A stretch of 64,000 nt of DNA from Neobacillus drentensis NBRC 102427 (lineage in GTDB: Bacteria > Bacillota > Bacilli > Bacillales > Cytobacillaceae): assembly GCF_001591445.1 (NCBI RefSeq), contig NZ_BCUX01000016.1, positions 62,001-126,000 on the forward strand, written 5' to 3'. The translations under genes and the position numbers were made by a program. The notes beneath the pieces were generated by a model. The model was not told the origin of the DNA and searched no databases. It saw nothing but the letters and a program-made list of their open reading frames with translations. Of this stretch, positions 56,301 through 62,940 are shown piece by piece (within the stretch, counting starts at the first letter, position 1; every line of letters begins with the position of its first letter).

Positions 56301-56758
56301 TCGACAAAATCTTCAACTTCACTAACCTCTGTAACCGGTCCGGGACTGCCTGGAATGACTGGTATCCCAGCAAGTTCAGCCTGATGCCTTGCTTTTACCT
56401 TATCACCAAACATATCAAGTTGTGTAATTGACGGACCGATAAATATAATCCCTTCTTCTTCACAACGTTTGGCAAAATGGATATTTTCTGACATAAAACC
56501 ATAACCGGGATGAATAGCATTTGCACTGCTTTTTTTGGCAATTGCAATAATGCCATCAATGTCTAGATAAGCATCAATTGGTTTTTTTCCTTCCCCAACC
56601 AAATAAGCTTCATCCGCCTTATACCGATGATAAGCTCCTGAATCTTCTTTCGAATAAATAGCAACAGTTCGAATATTCAGCTCAGTACAAGCGCGAAAAA
56701 CCCTTATCGCTATTTCTCCCCTATTGGCAACCAATACTTTATTAATCTGTCTAGTCAA
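53315..56758 (-). CDS. pycA: Pyruvate carboxylase
   Basis: The 1147-residue product has the full single-chain layout: biotin carboxylase (ATP-grasp, about 1-460; KASLGGGGRGMRIVK, EVNPRVQVEHTVTEMVTG), carboxyltransferase (about 530-1000; TDTTFRDAHQSLLATRMRT, HLHTHDTSGNGL) and a C-terminal biotin carrier (ITEAMKMETT, biotin on the central Lys). It makes oxaloacetate from pyruvate to refill the TCA cycle. The TTG at 56756-56758 is 8 nt after GAGG. Confidence 0.97.
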   Translation of the reverse strand: MTRQINKVLVANRGEIAIRVFRACTELNIRTVAIYSKEDSGAYHRYKADEAYLVGEGKKPIDAYLDIDGIIAIAKKSSANAIHPGYGFMSENIHFAKRCEEEGIIFIGPSITQLDMFGDKVKARHQAELAGIPVIPGSPGPVTEVSEVEDFVEVHKLPIIIKASLGGGGRGMRIVKQIEEIQESFTRAKSEAKAAFGNDEVYLEKLIENPKHIEVQIIGDRHGNIVHLFDRDCSVQRRHQKVVEVAPSVSISDELRTRICDAALKLMKNVDYLNAGTVEFLVSGNDFYFIEVNPRVQVEHTVTEMVTGVDIVQTQILVSEGHELHGPIIGIPQQDKIQINGFAIQSRVTTEDPLNNFMPDTGKIMAYRSGGGFGVRLDAGNGFQGAVITPYYDSLLVKLSTWALTFEQAASKMVRNLQEFRIRGIKTNIPFLENVVKHEKFRNGEYDTSFIDTTPELFIFPFRKDRGTKMLSYIGTVTVNGFPGIEKKKRPVFPKPRIPNLPYDLPYQEGSKQILDKYGAEGLVEWVKNQKQVLLTDTTFRDAHQSLLATRMRTTDILHIAEPSAKLLPDLFSFEMWGGATFDVAYRFLKEDPWDRLVSLRRKIPNVLFQMLIRGANAVGYKNYPDNLIREFVDQSASAGIDVFRIFDSLNWVKGMEVAIDAVRQSGKIAEASICYTGDILDGTRTKYNLHYYKDLAKELEEQGAHILGIKDMAGLLKPEAAYRLVSELKETVNIPIHLHTHDTSGNGLFTYARAIDGGVDIVDTAMGTMAALTSQPSANSLYYALEGTPRKPKVNIESLEKLSYYWEDVRKYYQDFESGMISPHTEVYQHEMPGGQYSNLQQQARAVSLGERWDEVKEMYSRVNTMFGDIVKVTPSSKVVGDMALFMVQNNLNEEEVLIKGHMLDFPDSVVELFEGFLGKPYGGFPEKLQKVILKGKQPLEVRPGELLEPVDFEKLNEKLYKELGRQVTSFEIISYALYPKVFMEYIKTDEQYGNISVLDTPTFLYGMRLGEEIEVEIETGKTLIVKLVSMGHPRADGTRVVYFELNGQPREVFIKDENVKSTVVARLKADEKNENHLAATMPGTVVKVVVEKGEKVERGDHLMITEAMKMETTVQAPFSGVVKDIFVTNGDAILTGDLLIELTKA

Positions 56759-56825
56759 TTAAAGCACCTCATATTCTATGTATTTTTAAAAACGCGAAGT
56801 GCAAAAATTGTCCTCCGCGTTTTGA

Positions 56826-58034
56826 TTAAATATAGAAAACATTTCCATCCTTTTGTTTTACCTTTTTTTCTATATGTTCCTGTTTATTTTTATATTTACT
56901 TTCAAATTTAGTAAACATAGAAACATTCACAAGGATTCCTGTCGCTGCAGCAAGTACCATAAGAGACGATCCGCCATAGCTTATATATGGCAAAGTGACT
57001 CCTGTTAGTGGAATCATTCCAGATACTCCTGCTAGATTTACAAATGCCTGGATTCCAATCATACTTGAAATACCAATCGCAAGCAGACTTCCGAAAGGAT
57101 CCCTGCATTTTAATCCAATATAAATCCCTCTTAAAACAATATAAAAGATGAGTATAATTACGAAACCAACACCCCAAATCCCTAACTCTTCCGCGATTAC
57201 GGCCATGATGAAGTCTGTATGTGATTCTGGTAAATAGCCTAGTTTTTGGACACTCTTTCCCAGCCCTAGTCCATTAACTCCGCCTGATCCTATGGCTATA
57301 TATGAGTTGGCAAGTTGAAAACCTTCTTTATTTACCACATCTTCAGCAAATGGGTTTTCTAAAACAGCAAAACGGCTTGCACGCTTTTCAGACAATATTT
57401 TATCCTTCGCAACCAAGCCAAGTGGCACCAAAACTATAAGAGCTATTATGACTAATTTTAAAATACTTTTAGGGTTCAGCCCTGAACATAAGGTGATCGT
57501 ACCAGCAATTGCTGCGATAATAAAAGCAGTACCATAATCAGGCTGCAATATAATAATCCCGCATATGACAAATAAATAAATTAACGGCGGTAGAACGCCT
57601 TTATTCAATTGATTAATATACGCTTGCTTTTTTGCGTACACTGCTGCTAAATAAATTATGACCGCAAGCTTGACTAATTCAGCAGGTTGCAGACGAAGTG
57701 TGCCGAATTGATACCAACTTTGCGCACCCCCAACAATTACTCCAAAAGGAATTAGCCCTAATAGAATAAGGATTGACCCAAGTACCATCGGAACCTGGAA
57801 CCACTTTGTAAACTGCATTATCTTATATGGAACAAATGCCGTAAAAAGGAAGATTAGTGTAAAAATCAACAGCCACATTTTTTGTTTTTGATAAAAATAA
57901 TCGCTTTTTACTTCGTATCTTTGGACGGCCGAAGCCATGCTTGCACTATAAATCATTACAAGTCCAAAAGTACACAAAAGGATGACAGCGACAATTAAGG
58001 TATAATCATATGATTTCAATATTTTTTTCAGCAT
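56826..58034 (-). CDS. ftsW: FtsW, septal SEDS glycosyltransferase
   Basis: The 402-residue protein has about ten membrane segments and SEDS motifs (LRLQPAELVKLAVIIYLAAV, LQPDYGTAFIIAA, LPESHTDFIMAVIAEELGIW, TGVTLPYISYGGSS). It polymerises lipid II at the septum with PbpB. ATG 58032-58034 is 8 nt after AGGA; a start at 58055 adds an unsupported extension. It is a paralogue of spoVE. Confidence 0.95.
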   Translation of the reverse strand: MLKKILKSYDYTLIVAVILLCTFGLVMIYSASMASAVQRYEVKSDYFYQKQKMWLLIFTLIFLFTAFVPYKIMQFTKWFQVPMVLGSILILLGLIPFGVIVGGAQSWYQFGTLRLQPAELVKLAVIIYLAAVYAKKQAYINQLNKGVLPPLIYLFVICGIIILQPDYGTAFIIAAIAGTITLCSGLNPKSILKLVIIALIVLVPLGLVAKDKILSEKRASRFAVLENPFAEDVVNKEGFQLANSYIAIGSGGVNGLGLGKSVQKLGYLPESHTDFIMAVIAEELGIWGVGFVIILIFYIVLRGIYIGLKCRDPFGSLLAIGISSMIGIQAFVNLAGVSGMIPLTGVTLPYISYGGSSLMVLAAATGILVNVSMFTKFESKYKNKQEHIEKKVKQKDGNVFYI

Positions 58035-58070
58035 ATAGAAGGTCCTCATTTTCAATATTGATTTATATCA

Positions 58071-58086
58071 TTCTATTATAATAGAA
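58071..58086. promoter_or_regulatory. 16-bp palindrome upstream of ftsW
   Basis: TTCTATTATAATAGAA is a perfect palindrome 37 nt before the ftsW start. It contains TATAAT, so it may be a promoter -10, an operator, or both. The -35 is poor. Confidence 0.4.
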
Positions 58087-58189
58087 AATAAACATTATTA
58101 CTTGAGGAAAAGTTAATTTGTTACAACAATTTAACAAAGAATATTCTGAAATAGGAAGCAGTAACGCCTGTTGTGTCTTTCTTGGAATA

Positions 58190-58227
58190 ATAAAAAACCC
58201 AAACAATGAACATTAATTGTTTGAGTT
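58190..58227 (-). terminator. Terminator after ylaN
   Basis: On the minus strand AACTCAAACAAT and ATTGTTTGGGTT form a 12-pair stem with a G-U pair, followed by TTTTATTATT. Confidence 0.8.
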
Positions 58228-58236
58228 CTTTTGCTC

Positions 58237-58518
58237 CTATTTCCTTAATGAGGCATCGTGAAGCGCTGATAATTCACTTTCTAATGCATCTAGGATTGCC
58301 TTACCGTCTTTACTATCAATTAAGCCTAATCGTACAGCAAAATCTATTTCTCTTGATAAACCAAACATTTGCGTATCCAATACCTCTTCATAAAGTGGGC
58401 ATTGAGGCATCGTGAGATTGTCCATTTGCACTTTGATTAGCTTTAATATTTTTTCAGCGTCAGCCTGTAGTAAGGCATATGCTTTTTCCTGATGATTCAC
58501 GATCATTTCAGACGCCAA
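58237..58518 (-). CDS. ylaN: YlaN, essential small helical protein linked to iron
   Basis: The product of about 93 residues has the conserved core [20 protein letters not shown] and [21 protein letters not shown]. subtilis YlaN is essential in standard medium and has been tied to iron homeostasis through Fur. I chose TTG 58516-58518 ([11 protein letters not shown], as in B. subtilis), 7 nt after GGGGGG; the ATG one codon upstream at 58521 is possible. The long ATG at 58551 precedes the ribosome binding site. Confidence 0.88.
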   Translation of the reverse strand: MASEMIVNHQEKAYALLQADAEKILKLIKVQMDNLTMPQCPLYEEVLDTQMFGLSREIDFAVRLGLIDSKDGKAILDALESELSALHDASLRK

Positions 58519-58681
58519 CATTGATCCCCCCATTTCAGAGCGATAATTCAACTTATCTATAAATTTTACCGTTTACAATGGAAAATTGCAAGAACATAAA
58601 GTAGATTACATAAACGGGTTAATCAAAACAGCCGCTGTTTTCAGTATGATCCATCTTCTAACCAAACCAACTTGTACGATT

Positions 58682-58710
58682 ATGACATTTACTCAAAAAA
58701 AAGTTATACT
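58682..58710 (+). promoter_or_regulatory. Sigma A promoter for the gene at 58740
   Basis: ATGACA (58682-58687), a 17-bp spacer and TATACT (58705-58710), 29 nt before the gene. Confidence 0.6.
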
Positions 58711-58739
58711 AATTAAGCAAGGGTTTAGGGGGAATGAAA

Positions 58740-59237
58740 ATGGAAAATATCATTATCATATCAGGCAAAGTGAAATATTCGATTACACTTGATCCGGGTG
58801 TGTGGATTTTTGATGACCGACGCGTTGATTTAACCACCTTTTTTTCAAAAAAAGTAGAGAGTTCCGATCCTTTAGATGAATATACTAAAGCCGTTTCAAA
58901 GCATTGGGACCGTGAAATTATCGAGGGAGCAATTTATCCTCCAACATTGAAATCCGAAAAGAAATTTGAAAAGGAAAAGGTGTTGACTGGCACCTTTGGA
59001 ATTCCGTTGAAGCCTTTTTTATTAAATTCTGAGCCAGCTAGTGATGCTCACACTTTTGTCATCCAGAGCACAGAGGGTGAATATGAGTACCCACTTGAAA
59101 AGGCCTATGATTTTATATTAGGATTCTCCAATAAAGGAAAGCCACTATCGGTAGATGGTCCCGTTCATGTCTATTTAGGTGATGGTTCAAATCAACAAAG
59201 TCCTATAAAAAATGTAATAAGTTTCATCATAAAATAA
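58740..59237 (+). CDS. Conserved protein of unknown function near ylaN
   Basis: The 165-residue soluble protein (IIISGKVKYSITLDPGVWIF, DDRRVDLTTFFSKKVESSDP, TGTFGIPLKPFLLNSEPASD, LSVDGPVHVYLGDGSN) has no membrane segment and is beta-rich. I do not recognise a domain with certainty. In B. subtilis this interval holds the ylaM glutaminase gene, which is absent here. Two ATG codons, 58734 and 58740, follow AGGGGG; the second has better spacing. It converges with ylaK. Confidence 0.7.
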   Translation: MENIIIISGKVKYSITLDPGVWIFDDRRVDLTTFFSKKVESSDPLDEYTKAVSKHWDREIIEGAIYPPTLKSEKKFEKEKVLTGTFGIPLKPFLLNSEPASDAHTFVIQSTEGEYEYPLEKAYDFILGFSNKGKPLSVDGPVHVYLGDGSNQQSPIKNVISFIIK

Positions 59238-59238
59238 G

Positions 59239-59266
59239 ACGGGTGCCTTGGGCGCCCGTTTCTTTT
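59239..59266 (+). terminator. Terminator after the gene at 58740
   Basis: ACGGGTGCC, loop TTG and GGCGCCCGT form a nine-pair stem with one G-U pair, followed by TTCTTTT. Confidence 0.75.
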
Positions 59267-59274
59267 ATGAATAT

Positions 59275-60603
59275 TTACAGCAAATCAGCTGCCAATAGTG
59301 CCAATCCTGACCTCTCCCCTTTTAATAATTTTACATGCCCGGAAATTACTTGATCCTTAAACTTCTCTACAACATACGTTAATCCATTGTTATACGCATC
59401 AAGATAGGGATGGTCTATTTGTTCAGGGTCGCCCATTAAAACGATTTTGCTACCTTCTCCGACACGGGTAAGGATCGTCTTCACTTCATGCTTCGTTAAG
59501 TTTTGTGCTTCATCAATAATGATAAACTGCTTCGGTAAACTTCTCCCTCGAATATACGTTAAAGCCTCCACCTCAATTGAACCCATTCCTGCTAAAATAG
59601 CATCTAGTTCACCAGGCTTTTTGGTATTGAAAAGATATTCAAGATTATCAAAGATTGGCTGCATCCATGGTCTAAGTTTTTCCTGTTTTTCTCCTGGTAA
59701 GAACCCTAAGTCTTTTCCAACCGGTACAATCGGCCTAGCCACTAATAGTTTCTTATATTCCCGGAAATCTTCCGTTTGCATTAATCCTGATGCAAGTGCT
59801 AGTAAGGTTTTCCCAGTACCTGCTTTCCCCGTTAAAGTAACTAAATGAATATCCTTCCGAAGTAATAATTCAATGGCCATCGTCTGTTGAACATTCCTTG
59901 AATGGATTCCCCACACGTGATCTTGATTTAGTGCTAATTTTTTTACCTTCGTGCTCGTTTTGTCGACCATCCCAATTGCTGATGCTGAACTGCCGAGGGC
60001 GTCCTTCATAACGAGAAATTGATTTGGATAAAATGGGTGATTTGCCAGTTCAGAGAGATTTAACTCCCCTTTCTCATAAAAGCGTCCTAATAATTCAATT
60101 GGTATCAATACTTCAAAAAAACCAGTGTATATATGATCTATATCTACTACACGATCACTTAAAAAATCTTCTGCCTCTAAACCAATTGCATCCGCTTTTA
60201 CCCTGACAAGAGTATCCTTACTTACAAGAATAACCTGCTTCCCATTTTCCTTCGTTTGTTCCTCTAAGAATAAATTCTTTGCCACTGCAAGAATGCGATT
60301 ATCATTTGTTTTTTCAATAAATATATCCTGGAGTTCATGAAAGCTACGATGGTTTAATTCAATTCTAATTGTCCCCCCGCTCTCAAGTGGGATTTTTTCA
60401 TGAAGCTTTCCTAACGCCCTAAGGCCATCAATTAACCTTGATACATGTCTTGCATTTCTCCCGACTTCATCCATGTACCTTTTCTTTGAGTCCACTTCTT
60501 CAAGAACCACTGCAGGAATAACAACTTCATTATCTTCAAAAGAGAAGAGGGAATACGGGTCTTGTAATAAGACATTTGTATCTAACACGTATATCTTACT
60601 CAA
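59275..60603 (-). CDS. ylaK: YlaK, PIN-PhoH fusion ATPase (PhoH2)
   Basis: The 442-residue product, equal to B. subtilis YlaK, joins an N-terminal PIN nuclease-type domain (KIYVLDTNVLLQDP and acidic residues near EEVDSKKRYMDE) to a PhoH ATPase (Walker A TGKAGTGKTLLALA, Walker B QFIIIDEAQNLTKHE). PhoH2 proteins of this type have RNA helicase and RNase activity. TTG 60601-60603 is 7 nt after GGAGG; the frame from 60648 crosses the site. Confidence 0.92.
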   Translation of the reverse strand: MSKIYVLDTNVLLQDPYSLFSFEDNEVVIPAVVLEEVDSKKRYMDEVGRNARHVSRLIDGLRALGKLHEKIPLESGGTIRIELNHRSFHELQDIFIEKTNDNRILAVAKNLFLEEQTKENGKQVILVSKDTLVRVKADAIGLEAEDFLSDRVVDIDHIYTGFFEVLIPIELLGRFYEKGELNLSELANHPFYPNQFLVMKDALGSSASAIGMVDKTSTKVKKLALNQDHVWGIHSRNVQQTMAIELLLRKDIHLVTLTGKAGTGKTLLALASGLMQTEDFREYKKLLVARPIVPVGKDLGFLPGEKQEKLRPWMQPIFDNLEYLFNTKKPGELDAILAGMGSIEVEALTYIRGRSLPKQFIIIDEAQNLTKHEVKTILTRVGEGSKIVLMGDPEQIDHPYLDAYNNGLTYVVEKFKDQVISGHVKLLKGERSGLALLAADLL

Positions 60604-60808
60604 AGCAACGCCTCCTGCTATACTTGTTGTGGGCTTGCCAACTTGCAAACAACCCTTTTGCTAGATTGGACTTTGGTAAAATATATGTTTATTGGAATAA
60701 AGATAGAAGGAGTTCCGCACAATAAATGTTAGTGAGACCATTCAAGACAGAGGATTGATCATAGTTTTATCTCAATTATTTATTAAGATTTACGGAGGTG
60801 GATAATAC

Positions 60809-61393
60809 ATGAAGAAAGCCTTAATTATCACTACGTTATGTCTGATGATAGCCGGTTGCAACACCAAAAATGATCTGACAAACAATGGGAACGATAAATA
60901 TGTTAAGGTGAAAAACAGCTATATTAAAAATGTTGACCGGAAATCTGGTCAACAAATCTCCAAACGGTTAGTAAAACTTGCAACCAGTATCCCAAATGTT
61001 AACGATGCCACAGCTGTCGTGTTAGGCAGATATGCGATTGTCGGTATTGATGTAAATTCGAAAATTGACCGTTCGCAAGTTGGATCGATTAAATATTCTG
61101 TCGCTGAAAGTTTAAAGAAGGACCCATACGGCGCCAATGCAGTCGTCGTTGCTGATGCAGATACCACACAGCGCTTAAAAGAAATACAAGCAGACATCAA
61201 AAAGGGGAGGCCAGTACAGGGCATTATGGAAGAACTCGCCGATGTTGCAGGCCGATTAATGCCAGAAATACCCGGAGACTTAATTACACCAAGCCCTAAA
61301 AAGGCTCCCGAAAAACCTGATAAAAAACTCCCAGCTAAAGAGGATAAAAAGTTAGAAAAAGAACAAGAAGACCAATCCAACCATTATAAATAA
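60809..61393 (+). CDS. ylaJ: YlaJ, YhcN/YlaJ-family spore lipoprotein
   Basis: The 194-residue protein has a lipobox (LMIAGC, Cys 17), the YhcN/YlaJ domain (NVNDATAVVLGRYAIVGIDV, SIKYSVAESLKKDPYGANAV) and a Lys/Pro/Glu-rich tail after about residue 160. The family is made in the forespore in B. subtilis and contributes to germination. ATG 60809 has GGAGGTGG upstream. GAATA and CACAATA at about 60695-60725 weakly resemble a sigma G promoter with an 18-bp spacer. Confidence 0.9.
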   Translation: MKKALIITTLCLMIAGCNTKNDLTNNGNDKYVKVKNSYIKNVDRKSGQQISKRLVKLATSIPNVNDATAVVLGRYAIVGIDVNSKIDRSQVGSIKYSVAESLKKDPYGANAVVVADADTTQRLKEIQADIKKGRPVQGIMEELADVAGRLMPEIPGDLITPSPKKAPEKPDKKLPAKEDKKLEKEQEDQSNHYK

Positions 61394-61394
61394 A

Positions 61395-61432
61395 AATGAG
61401 AAAAGCTTAGGGATTCCTAAGCTTTTCTCATT
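61395..61432. terminator. Bidirectional terminator overlapping the ylaL coding end
   Basis: Arms 61395-61411 and 61416-61432 are exact reverse complements over 17 bp around GATT. The last codons and stop of ylaL (MRKA-stop) lie inside the right arm, so the coding end and the hairpin constrain each other. U-runs are short. Confidence 0.75.
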
Positions 61433-61872
61433 GCTTCCATGACTTGTTTATCTAGCTTTTGGGCAGCGTTTTTATCATAGGTTTTATCATATTGAACGTC
61501 AGAGACAATTTTAGACCCATAAAACATAACATCCCTTACCGCAGTAATTGAAACTTCAATCAAAGCAAGTTTCAATGGTACATCCTTCAGACGTTCTTCC
61601 TTTACCTGTGCCAGTCCTTGGATTGAATAGGTAGATTCGTTTGCAATCAAATTAATAACCACTTGATTATTTTTACCTAAATTGGCAAGTATCCTCGAAC
61701 GATTATCTACAGCAAAATAGATTGTACTTTCATCCTTTGCAAGCACCCAGGAAATTGCGCTGATATTTGGCCCCCCTGTTTCATAATCAACTGTTGCCAA
61801 TGTCACAAACCGCTCCTTTTGCAGTTCATCATATAAAGGCTTAATTAGCTTTGGTTCAACTTGATTCACCAT
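61417..61872 (-). CDS. ylaL: YlaL, pyridoxamine 5'-phosphate oxidase-fold protein
   Basis: The 151-residue split-barrel protein has the FMN-binding pattern (ERFVTLATVDYETGGPNISA, IYFAVDNRSRILANLGKNNQ) and an N-terminal helix. Such proteins bind FMN or related flavins, but activity here is unknown. ATG 61872 is used. Confidence 0.88.
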   Translation of the reverse strand: MVNQVEPKLIKPLYDELQKERFVTLATVDYETGGPNISAISWVLAKDESTIYFAVDNRSRILANLGKNNQVVINLIANESTYSIQGLAQVKEERLKDVPLKLALIEVSITAVRDVMFYGSKIVSDVQYDKTYDKNAAQKLDKQVMEAMRKA

Positions 61873-62041
61873 TAAAACATCCCCTTTATTTCTTCATTCA
61901 CCCTGTTTAAAAACAGATATTCTCATATTACTACTATCCCATGCTTTCATCAAATTAAACCAATTGATTACTTTCAAACTTTCTGCCATGATATAGTAGA
62001 GGAAAATAAACGGCTTTAGAAATAGTTAAAGAGGTGTCTTA

Positions 62042-62242
62042 ATGAGAGTTAAATGCGTAATTTGCGATAAAATCGAAGCGATTGAAGATGAATCCTTTGA
62101 AGCTAAGCGTCTCCGTAATCGTCCCATCCATACATATATGTGTAAAGATTGTAAAACAAGAATAACTGAAAAAACAAATGCAAGATTTGAGACTGGAAAT
62201 TTCCGATTATATCGTACAAAATCGGAAGAGGATGACTGGTAA
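62042..62242 (+). CDS. ylaI: YlaI, DUF2197 zinc-binding small protein
   Basis: The 66-residue protein has two CxxC pairs (CVICDKIEAIEDESF; MCKDCKTRITEKTN), a likely zinc site, and basic residues between them. Function is unknown. ATG 62042 has AAAGAGG upstream; an extended -10 (TGATATAGT, 61990-61997) lies 45 nt upstream. A repeat fragment follows the stop at once. Confidence 0.9.
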   Translation: MRVKCVICDKIEAIEDESFEAKRLRNRPIHTYMCKDCKTRITEKTNARFETGNFRLYRTKSEEDDW

Positions 62243-62307
62243 AAAAACGGAAGCGCCTAAAAAAAACCATCATGCACAATCCAAAGCGGAATGTGTATGA
62301 TGGTTTT
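62241..62307. terminator. Repeat fragment and bidirectional terminator after ylaI
   Basis: Directly behind the ylaI stop is AAAAACGGAAGCGCC, a fragment of the repeat seen behind sigE, murD and the carboxylase gene. AAAACCATCATGCACA and TGTGTATGATGGTTTT then form a 16-pair stem with one G-U pair and T-runs on both strands. Confidence 0.85.
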
Positions 62308-62309
62308 TT

Positions 62310-62600
62310 TTATTCTTCAATTGGGTAGTTCTCATACTTCTCTGGGTCTTGATTAATTTGTTTTAGCATGACTTCAATTAATTCCTGAGGAAATCGAGCT
62401 TTTTTTGTTTCTTCCCCCTGCTGATAGGAAACATAATACATGAGATCATCTTTCGTTACCACTAGGTTTGAGAGGTGAAGATCAGTTATCATTTCTTCAA
62501 AAAGATTTAGAGTATCTTTTGCTGCTGTGTCATCAGGCCGTTCGTCGCATACAACCTTAATTGTAAGCCAATTATATAGTGTATCCTGTACGGATTTCAT
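62310..62600 (-). CDS. Small acidic protein of unknown function
   Basis: The 96-residue soluble protein (VQDTLYNWLTIKVVCDERPD, NLVVTKDDLMYYVSYQQGEE, KKARFPQELIEVMLKQINQD) has no recognised domain. It lies 15 nt after ylaH on the same strand and ends in the bidirectional terminator behind ylaI. Confidence 0.7.
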   Translation of the reverse strand: MKSVQDTLYNWLTIKVVCDERPDDTAAKDTLNLFEEMITDLHLSNLVVTKDDLMYYVSYQQGEETKKARFPQELIEVMLKQINQDPEKYENYPIEE

Positions 62601-62615
62601 TTCATTAAACCCCCG

Positions 62616-62921
62616 TTATTTCGCTTCAGCCTGATGCTTCTTGGTTTGATGTAAGCGTATTTTATAGATTATCAATAACACCGCCGCACCTGCGAGTCCT
62701 TCCGCAATAGGCAGAGCATAAGAAAGAATAAGCATTACAAAGCACCCAATTAAGAGGCAAATATAGATCACAAGGTTTTTCAAAAGAGGCAATTTTTTTG
62801 CAAAGCCTAACTTATAGACAACTGCTGCTAAAATTACAATGTAAACATACTGTAACCAAACAGCAGTTTTGACATCTGTTAGCTCAATAAAAAATCTAAG
62901 ACTGGGAGAGAAACCTTCCAT
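62616..62921 (-). CDS. ylaH: YlaH-like membrane protein
   Basis: The 101-residue protein has three membrane helices (VWLQYVYIVILAAVVYKLGF, LVIYICLLIGCFVMLILSYA, AGAAVLLIIYKIRL) and a basic C-terminus. Function is unknown. The ATG at 62919-62921 is 9 nt after GGAG; the ATG at 62927 is too close. It is 19 nt downstream of typA. Confidence 0.85.
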   Translation of the reverse strand: MEGFSPSLRFFIELTDVKTAVWLQYVYIVILAAVVYKLGFAKKLPLLKNLVIYICLLIGCFVMLILSYALPIAEGLAGAAVLLIIYKIRLHQTKKHQAEAK

Positions 62922-62940
62922 CTTCATGCACTCCTTTTAC

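Noticed and set aside
60949..61380. Minus-strand frame of 143 codons opposite ylaJ
   Set aside because: Serine-rich low-complexity translation typical of an antisense shadow; no start signal, and ylaJ is clear on the plus strand.
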